NCBI GenBank assembly: GCA_025782395.1
Contig: JALGZD010000148.1
Location: 1-34,719 of the forward strand
Direction of reading: 5' to 3'
DNA length: 34,719 nt
DNA from: a bacterium
GTDB lineage: Bacteria; Joyebacterota; Joyebacteria; Joyebacterales; Joyebacteraceae
Positions within the stretch are counted from its first letter, which is position 1. Every line of letters begins with the position of its first letter. The position numbers and the translations under genes are program-made. Under the pieces are notes generated by a model. The model saw only the letters and a program-made list of their open reading frames with translations, ran no database searches and was not told the origin of the DNA. Shown in pieces: positions 30,856-34,719 of this stretch.

Positions 30856-31296
30856 CTACTTCAGCTCGATCTTGGCGCCTGCCTCTTCGAGCTTCTTCTT
30901 CATCTCATTGGCCTCGTTCTTCGAGACCTCCTTCCGGATCGCCTGGCCCGGGTTGTCGACCAGCTCCTTCGCCTCCTTGAGACCAAGGTCGGTCATCTGA
31001 CGGATGACCTTCACGACCTGAAACTTCTTCTCGCCGGTCTCGACCAGAACGACATCGAATTCAGTCTTCTCCTCGGCAGCTTCGCCGCCGGCCGCAGGAG
31101 CCGCCGCCACAGCAACAGGAGCCGCTGCCGACACGCCAAATTTGTCTTCCATGGCCTTCACCAGCTCCGCCATCTCGAGCACTGTCATCTTCTCAACCAT
31201 CTCGATGACCTTCTGCGCGCTCTTGCCCAGCGGCGCCTTCGCCTCCTCGACAACCGCCTCTGCGGTCTCGACTGTGTCTTTGGTCTCTTCTGCCAT
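30856..31296 (-). CDS. rplL: 50S ribosomal protein L7/L12
   Basis: L7/L12 forms the flexible stalk, present in several copies, that recruits translational GTPases. The N-terminal dimerisation helices (about 22-55) include [20 protein letters not shown]. An Ala/Pro/Gly/Val hinge follows (about 56-75). The C-terminal factor-binding domain (about 78-146) shows [20 protein letters not shown] and the [20 protein letters not shown] helices. At 146 residues it is about 20 longer than usual because of an acidic N-terminal extension (1-21). ATG start with GGAGG six bases upstream. Confidence 0.97.
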   Translation of the reverse strand: MAEETKDTVETAEAVVEEAKAPLGKSAQKVIEMVEKMTVLEMAELVKAMEDKFGVSAAAPVAVAAAPAAGGEAAEEKTEFDVVLVETGEKKFQVVKVIRQMTDLGLKEAKELVDNPGQAIRKEVSKNEANEMKKKLEEAGAKIELK

Positions 31297-31374
31297 CGTC
31301 CACCTCCAACAAGGTCTTCAGTGTGCTTGCCCAATTGCTCTCAAACGGCCTGCTACGGTACTGCTATCGTCAAA

Positions 31375-31409
31375 CAGTCGGGACCGGAGCCGCTCGGCTG
31401 CCTCGACTG
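31375..31409 (-). promoter_or_regulatory. Candidate mRNA stem-loop between rplJ and rplL
   Basis: CAGTCG and CGACTG form a 6-bp outer stem around a region that can itself pair (AGCCG with CGGCT). It lies in the 151-base rplJ-rplL spacer. A processing or pausing role that helps give extra L7/L12 is possible but unproven. Confidence 0.4.
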
Positions 31410-31447
31410 GTCGGAAAGCGGCGGATTGCCTTGGAAGCAGATAGCTC

Positions 31448-31969
31448 CTAGGCGGCCGCCTTCTCCTTCGCCACTGCGTCGAGAGTGGCGACGAACTTCC
31501 TCAAGAGCTCTGAGAGAAGTCGTGCCATGCCAGCAACCGGCGCCTGGAACCCGCCGGCGATCTGCGCCAGAAGCATCTCGCGCGAAGGCAGGGTCGCCAG
31601 CTTGCGGATATCGGCCGCAGTCATGATTGCGGAGTCCACCCAGCCGATCTTGATCGTCGGCGTCTTCTTCTTCTTCTCGAACTCAACCAGGATCTTCGCA
31701 GGCGCGACCGGGTCGCTCTCTGAAAAAACCAGCGCGTTGGGTCCGGTCATGTGCTCGACCAGACTCCCCAACCCGACTCCATCGAACGCACGCTTGGCGA
31801 GCGTATTCTTGACAACACGGTACTGAACCGAAGCTCCTCTGAGACGGTCCCGTATCTCGGTCGCCGTCTCGACATCCATCCCGGTGAAATCGCTCAGAAT
31901 GACGACGCCGATGCCGTCAAGCTGCTCGGTCAGTTCCTGGACGATGCTCTCTTTTTCGTCTCTTCGCAT
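31448..31969 (-). CDS. rplJ: 50S ribosomal protein L10
   Basis: L10 anchors L7/L12 dimers to the 23S rRNA L11 region. The 173 residues begin MRRDEKESIVQELTEQLDGI. RGASVQYRVVKNTLAKRAFD is the RNA-binding part. A long C-terminal helix (about 130-173, LLAQIAGGFQAPVAGMARLL and on) supplies L7/L12-binding sites. ATG start with GAGG nine bases upstream. It begins only 26 bases after the rplA stop, so an L10 leader of the E. coli type would have to lie within rplA. Confidence 0.97.
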   Translation of the reverse strand: MRRDEKESIVQELTEQLDGIGVVILSDFTGMDVETATEIRDRLRGASVQYRVVKNTLAKRAFDGVGLGSLVEHMTGPNALVFSESDPVAPAKILVEFEKKKKTPTIKIGWVDSAIMTAADIRKLATLPSREMLLAQIAGGFQAPVAGMARLLSELLRKFVATLDAVAKEKAAA

Positions 31970-31995
31970 TGTTCGATGCCTCTTTAGGTAACCAG

Positions 31996-32697
31996 CTACT
32001 TCACCGCATCCATGATTGAGGCGGAGCTGATGTCGATACCGGGGCCCATCGTTGTGCTGATGGTCACATTTCTGATGTACGTTCCCTTGGCCGCCGCCGG
32101 CTTCGCGCGGATTACCTCGCGTGCCAGCTCTACCAGATTGTCTCTCAACTGTGACGCATCGAAGGACGCCTTGCCGATCGCGGCGTGGACGTTGCCTGTC
32201 TTGTCGGTTCTGTATTCGATCTTGCCGGCCTTCGCATCACTGACGGCCTTTGCGACATCCGGCGTAACCGTCCCGGTCTTTGGATTCGGCATAAGACCAC
32301 GGGGGCCCAGAATCTTCCCCAGCTTGCCGACGTTCTTCATCATGTCCGGGGTGGCGATGATCGTGTCGACGTCCAGCCAACCTCCCTGGATCTTCGCGAC
32401 GTAGTCCTCTCCCCCGACGAAATCGGCGCCCGCTTGCTCCGCCTCCTTGATTTTCTCACCGCTCGCCAGCACCAGAATCCGGACGGTTCGTCCCGTCCCG
32501 TGAGGCAGCACGACCGTTCCTCTGACCTGCTGGTCGGAGCGCTTCACATCGAGGCCAAGTCTGAACGCGATCTCTACGCTCTCGTCGAACTTTGCGCTCG
32601 CCGTCTCCTTGACGAGGCCGATCGCGGTATCGAGCTCGAACGGCGGCTCGGCCGTGATCTTGTCAAGCAGCTCTTTGTAGCGCTTGCTTCTTTTCAT
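31996..32697 (-). CDS. rplA: 50S ribosomal protein L1
   Basis: L1 forms the mobile L1 stalk and, in many bacteria and archaea, represses its own mRNA. From ATG 32695-32697 it has 233 residues, the family length, beginning [20 protein letters not shown], with AAGGG seven bases upstream. Domain marks: [52 protein letters not shown] and [20 protein letters not shown]. An open in-frame extension runs back to an ATG overlapping the rplK stop (32829), adding 44 Pro/Gly-rich residues; I reject it because the family starts at MKRSK, but it cannot be excluded from sequence alone. Confidence 0.96.
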   Translation of the reverse strand: MKRSKRYKELLDKITAEPPFELDTAIGLVKETASAKFDESVEIAFRLGLDVKRSDQQVRGTVVLPHGTGRTVRILVLASGEKIKEAEQAGADFVGGEDYVAKIQGGWLDVDTIIATPDMMKNVGKLGKILGPRGLMPNPKTGTVTPDVAKAVSDAKAGKIEYRTDKTGNVHAAIGKASFDASQLRDNLVELAREVIRAKPAAAKGTYIRNVTISTTMGPGIDISSASIMDAVK

Positions 32698-32716
32698 ATC
32701 GTTTCCCTTCTCTGGC

Positions 32717-32831
32717 GGATCCCCTGGATCCTCCCACGGATGCCCTCCGTGGTCGGGTGCAATTCGCGCTTTCACCAGCAGTTCCCGACAGGAGTTCACG
32801 AAGTGAACTCCCAAGCTGATGCAAAGCATCA
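32717..32831 (-). promoter_or_regulatory. Chain of hairpins between rplK and rplA
   Basis: Five inverted repeats nearly fill the rplK-rplA spacer. In plus coordinates they are: 32817-32831 (6-bp stem, includes the rplK stop); 32791-32811 (9-bp perfect stem, 3-base loop); 32752-32757 with 32784-32789 (6 bp, 26-base loop); 32734-32752 (7 bp, 5-base loop); and 32717-32731 (two GGATCC copies, 3-base loop). None is followed by a T-run, so they do not look like terminators. The rplA binding site (32704-32711 region) lies just beyond the last hairpin. Control of rplA translation, possibly by L1, is an inference. Confidence 0.65.
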
Positions 32832-33254
32832 GCCGACTACCTCGATCCCCATGCTCCGTGCCGTCCCAGCGATAACCTTCATCGCCGCCTCATCATCCGC
32901 CGCGTTGAGATCCACAGCCTTGAGCTTCGCGATCTCAAGCAGCTGGGCACGGGTTACAGTGCCGACCTTGTCTCTGTTCGGCACGGCCGACCCCTTGGCA
33001 AGTCCGGCGGCCTTCTTGAGCAGAACGGAAGCCGGCGGCGTCTTGGTAATGAACGAGAAAGTCCGGTCCTTGTAGATCGACAGAACCACCGGGATGATCA
33101 TTCCCGGCTGGTCCTTCGTCTTGTCATTGAACTGCTTACAGAATCCGCCGATGTCCATCCCGTACGGACCCAGAGCGGGACCGACTGGAGGTGCAGATGT
33201 CGCTGCCCCTGCTGCGATCTGAAGCTTCACGGTTCCGATAATCTTCTTAGCCAT
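32829..33254 (-). CDS. rplK: 50S ribosomal protein L11
   Basis: L11 forms the GTPase-associated centre and is the thiostrepton target; it also activates RelA. The 141 residues have an N-terminal domain with [20 protein letters not shown] (21-40) and a C-terminal rRNA-binding domain ending [16 protein letters not shown]. The prolines of the thiostrepton loop (22, 23 and 26) are kept. The following stretch reads [10 protein letters not shown], whereas most bacteria have GQxGVNIMxF. ATG start with GAGGGG upstream. Confidence 0.97.
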   Translation of the reverse strand: MAKKIIGTVKLQIAAGAATSAPPVGPALGPYGMDIGGFCKQFNDKTKDQPGMIIPVVLSIYKDRTFSFITKTPPASVLLKKAAGLAKGSAVPNRDKVGTVTRAQLLEIAKLKAVDLNAADDEAAMKVIAGTARSMGIEVVG

Positions 33255-33292
33255 TCTGCTCTCACCCCTCGCATTGTTCGAATCAGATCAAG

Positions 33293-33820
33293 CTACGTCG
33301 CCTCAACCTGCAGGAAATCGAGCTCGACTGGAGTAGCCCGACCGAAGATCAAGACCATCACCTTCACCTTGCCGCGTTCCACGTCGATCTCGTCGATGAG
33401 ACCGGTGAAATTCGAGAAAGGTCCATCGATGACCCTGACCGGCTCACCCACGCTGTACGGGATCTCCGGACGCTCCTTCGACGGCTTGCGTTCGATGCGT
33501 CCGAGTATCCGGTCTATGTCATCCTGCTCGAGAGGCTGCGGTCCGGACGTCGTTCCAATGAACTTCAGCACACCCGGCGTATTCGTAACCAGGTAGAAGG
33601 TCTGATCGTTCATCTCCATCTCCACAAGCAGATAGCCGGGAAAAAGCTTCCGCTCCGCTGTCCGACGCTTCCCGTCCTTCATCTCCACGACTTCTTCATT
33701 CGCGATGATGATCTGGCCGAAGCCGTCCGTCAGTCCCTCGTTCTCCATCCTGACGAGGAGCTTGTCGCGGACCTTCTGCTCGTGTCCCGAATATGTGTGT
33801 ATGGCATACCAATGCTTCAC
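33293..33820 (-). CDS. nusG: Transcription termination/antitermination protein NusG
   Basis: NusG binds RNA polymerase through its NGN domain and binds S10 or Rho through its KOW domain. From GTG 33818-33820 it has 175 residues beginning (M)KHWYAIHTYSGHEQKV. FPGYLLVEMEMNDQTFYLV lies in the NGN domain and SVGEPVRVIDGPFSNFTGLI in the KOW domain (about 122-175). GAGG lies ten bases upstream. An in-frame TTG at 33842-33844 adds eight residues without a binding site. 51 bases after secE. Confidence 0.95.
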   Translation of the reverse strand: MKHWYAIHTYSGHEQKVRDKLLVRMENEGLTDGFGQIIIANEEVVEMKDGKRRTAERKLFPGYLLVEMEMNDQTFYLVTNTPGVLKFIGTTSGPQPLEQDDIDRILGRIERKPSKERPEIPYSVGEPVRVIDGPFSNFTGLIDEIDVERGKVKVMVLIFGRATPVELDFLQVEAT

Positions 33821-33871
33821 TGGCGCTATACCTCGTCCAGTCAACCAACAGGCATGCAGTGTTCCGATGGT

Positions 33872-34057
33872 CTAGCCGAACGCGAGGCTGATGAGAAAAG
33901 TCAGCGCCCGGTCGACCAGGCCAATGAACACTGCAAGGATGAAAACGATGATGACGACGACCGTCGTAGAACTACGTACTTCGTCCCTGGAGGGCCATGC
34001 GACCCTCTTCATCTCGTTTCTCACCTCACGAATGAACTTGACCATTTTGTCGAACAT
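33872..34057 (-). CDS. secE: Preprotein translocase subunit SecE
   Basis: SecE is the clamp-like partner of SecY in the translocon. From ATG 34055-34057 it has 61 residues: an amphipathic helix FIREVRNEMKRVAWPSRDEV and one membrane segment (about 31-55, TTVVVIIVFILAVFIGLVD). This short single-span form is the usual bacterial type; E. coli has three spans. AGGTG precedes the ATG. A longer frame reaching 34126 would run into the tRNA gene and is rejected. Confidence 0.97.
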   Translation of the reverse strand: MFDKMVKFIREVRNEMKRVAWPSRDEVRSSTTVVVIIVFILAVFIGLVDRALTFLISLAFG

Positions 34058-34093
34058 GTTTTCACCTATCCGGACGCCAAGAAGCGTAAGAAG

Positions 34094-34171
34094 TGGCAGG
34101 CCTGGAGGGATTCGAACCCCCAACATCCGGTTTTGGAGACCGGCGCTCTAACCAATTGGAGCTACAGGCCT
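34094..34171 (-). tRNA. tRNA-Trp (anticodon CCA)
   Basis: On the minus strand a complete cloverleaf starts AGGCCTG and closes with CAGGCCT, a perfect 7-bp acceptor stem, followed by discriminator G. D arm GCTC/GAGC, anticodon arm CCGGT/ACCGG with loop CTCCAAA (anticodon CCA, tryptophan), T arm GGGGG/CCCTC with one G-T pair and loop TTCGAAT. The 3' CCA is encoded (34094-34096). The gene lies 36 bases upstream of secE, a common position, and must be cut from the operon transcript unless it has its own promoter. Confidence 0.97.
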
Positions 34172-34326
34172 GCACAACCTGATGAGATGGACTACCCTTG
34201 GGCAACGTACACCGGCACGGTTCAGACAGACGGATACTGTTTCCTCACACCCGACAGCCGATCCCTACCTGCGGACGTGGATTCCCGGCGCGAGACCTGA
34301 AGCCCCGCTCTCCCGGTTCACCCTGC
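34172..34326 (-). other. Spacer between rpmG and tRNA-Trp
   Basis: 155 bases with no gene and no clear promoter. I searched for TTGACA/TATAAT-like pairs on the minus strand by eye and found none convincing. Confidence 0.35.
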
Positions 34327-34476
34327 CTAGCGCGTCTGCTTGTGCACAGTGTGCTTATTGCAGAAGCGACAGTACTTCTTGTACTCCAGGCGGTCCGGAT
34401 GAATCTGTTTGTTCTTCGTGTATGTGTAATTGCGCCGCTTGCACTCGGTGCAAGCCAGCACCACTATTTCACGCAA
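34327..34476 (-). CDS. rpmG: 50S ribosomal protein L33
   Basis: A 49-residue L33 of the zinc-binding form, at the large-subunit E site. The sequence (M)[20 protein letters not shown] is followed by [20 protein letters not shown]; ligands are Cys9, Cys12, Cys36 and Cys39. The start is TTG at 34474-34476 with AGGGAG seven bases upstream. It ends HTVHKQTR. It lies between tuf and tRNA-Trp, the standard order tuf-rpmG-trnW-secE-nusG. Confidence 0.96.
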   Translation of the reverse strand: MREIVVLACTECKRRNYTYTKNKQIHPDRLEYKKYCRFCNKHTVHKQTR

Positions 34477-34483
34477 GACTGCT

Positions 34484-34489
34484 CTCCCT
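34484..34489 (-). promoter_or_regulatory. Ribosome binding site of rpmG
   Basis: AGGGAG lies seven bases before TTG 34474-34476 and fixes the start of L33, since the family begins exactly at this residue. Confidence 0.75.
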
Positions 34490-34569
34490 GCATTGCGTCA
34501 CTCTTCACTGAGCGCCCGCGTTCCGCTTTTTCCGTGCCACGCAACTGCAGACAGTGCCATTGCGCTCAC

Positions 34570-34594
34570 GTGTTTCGGCTTGAGGCCGGAACAC
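34570..34594 (-). repeat. Hairpin just after the second tuf stop
   Basis: A 10-bp stem with one mismatch in the mRNA (GTGTTcCGGC with GCCGaAACAC) and a 5-base loop lies two bases past the tuf stop. No T-tract follows, so it may protect or pause the transcript rather than end it. Confidence 0.5.
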
Positions 34595-34596
34595 AC

Positions 34597-34719
34597 CTAT
34601 TCGATAATGGCCGTAATCGTTCCGGCGCCCACAGTACGGCCGCCTTCACGGATCGCGAACCTCAGACCCTCTTCCATCGCTATCGGAGTCACAAGCCCGA
34701 TCGTCAGCTCTACGTTGTC
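34597..34719 (-). CDS. tuf: Elongation factor Tu, second copy (3' end only)
   Basis: The last 40 codons and stop of a second tuf gene, cut by the window edge. It matches residues 357-396 of the complete copy at 18091-19281. The final 114 bases of the window are identical to 18100-18213, including all silent positions. The only difference is the next-to-last codon, GTT (Val) in the first copy and ATC (Ile) here. Similarity stops at the stop codon. The order tuf-rpmG-trnW-secE-nusG is the tufB position of many bacteria. Confidence 0.95.
   Translation of the reverse strand, partial: DNVELTIGLVTPIAMEEGLRFAIREGGRTVGAGTITAIIE

Noticed and set aside
32791-32811. Intrinsic terminator between rplK and rplA
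   Set aside because: The 9-bp stem is not followed by a run of T in the mRNA sense, and rplA is expected to be co-transcribed.
34058-34126. N-terminal extension of SecE
   Set aside because: It would overlap the 3' part of tRNA-Trp and is not SecE-like.

Overview
The window is one uninterrupted block of translation and transcription genes. All 46 protein genes and the single tRNA lie on the minus strand, so transcription runs from the right edge (34719) to the left edge (1). The DNA is GC-rich by eye and the order is bacterial. I see no insertion sequence, prophage, CRISPR array, rRNA or plus-strand gene. No gap exceeds 170 bases.

Layout in the direction of transcription: the 3' end of a second tuf gene (34597-34719); rpmG, tRNA-Trp, secE and nusG (34476 to 33293); the L11/L1/L10/L12 and RNA polymerase genes rplK, rplA, rplJ, rplL, rpoB, rpoC (33254 to 22582); the str genes rpsL, rpsG, fusA, tuf (22520 to 18091); the S10 genes rpsJ-rplC-rplD-rplW-rplB-rpsS-rplV-rpsC-rplP-rpmC-rpsQ (18067 to 12557); the spc genes rplN-rplX-rplE-rpsN-rpsH-rplF-rplR-rpsE-rpmD-rplO-secY, then adk, map, infA, rpmJ (12524 to 4882); the alpha genes rpsM-rpsK-rpsD-rpoA-rplQ (4856 to 1611); and a SpoIID/LytB-type lipoprotein (136-1608) overlapped closely with rplQ. 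In effect the rif, str, S10, spc and alpha operons of E. coli are fused end to end. No convincing promoter or intrinsic terminator is visible between them.

The products work together: RNA polymerase core subunits (alpha, beta, beta'), NusG, elongation factors Tu and G, IF-1, 31 ribosomal proteins, the SecYE translocon, methionine aminopeptidase and adenylate kinase. Ribosomal proteins S4, S14, L24, L33 and L36, and adenylate kinase, all keep zinc-binding cysteines.

Organism: a bacterium, probably uncultured and assembled from a metagenome. A lipobox on the SpoIID-like protein, an L2 active loop reading DHPMGGGE, and acidic tails on L17 and RpoA are compatible with a lineage near the FCB/Gemmatimonadota/candidate-phylum part of the tree, but this is a weak inference and I cannot name a phylum. 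The window probably ends where assembly broke inside the duplicated tuf gene.

No obviously new multi-gene system is present. The best leads are a 131-base, almost fully hairpin-forming spacer between rplK and rplA, a four-cysteine insertion in EF-Tu, low-complexity tails on several ribosomal proteins, many GTG/TTG starts decided by good Shine-Dalgarno sequences, and a cell-wall lipoprotein attached to the alpha operon.
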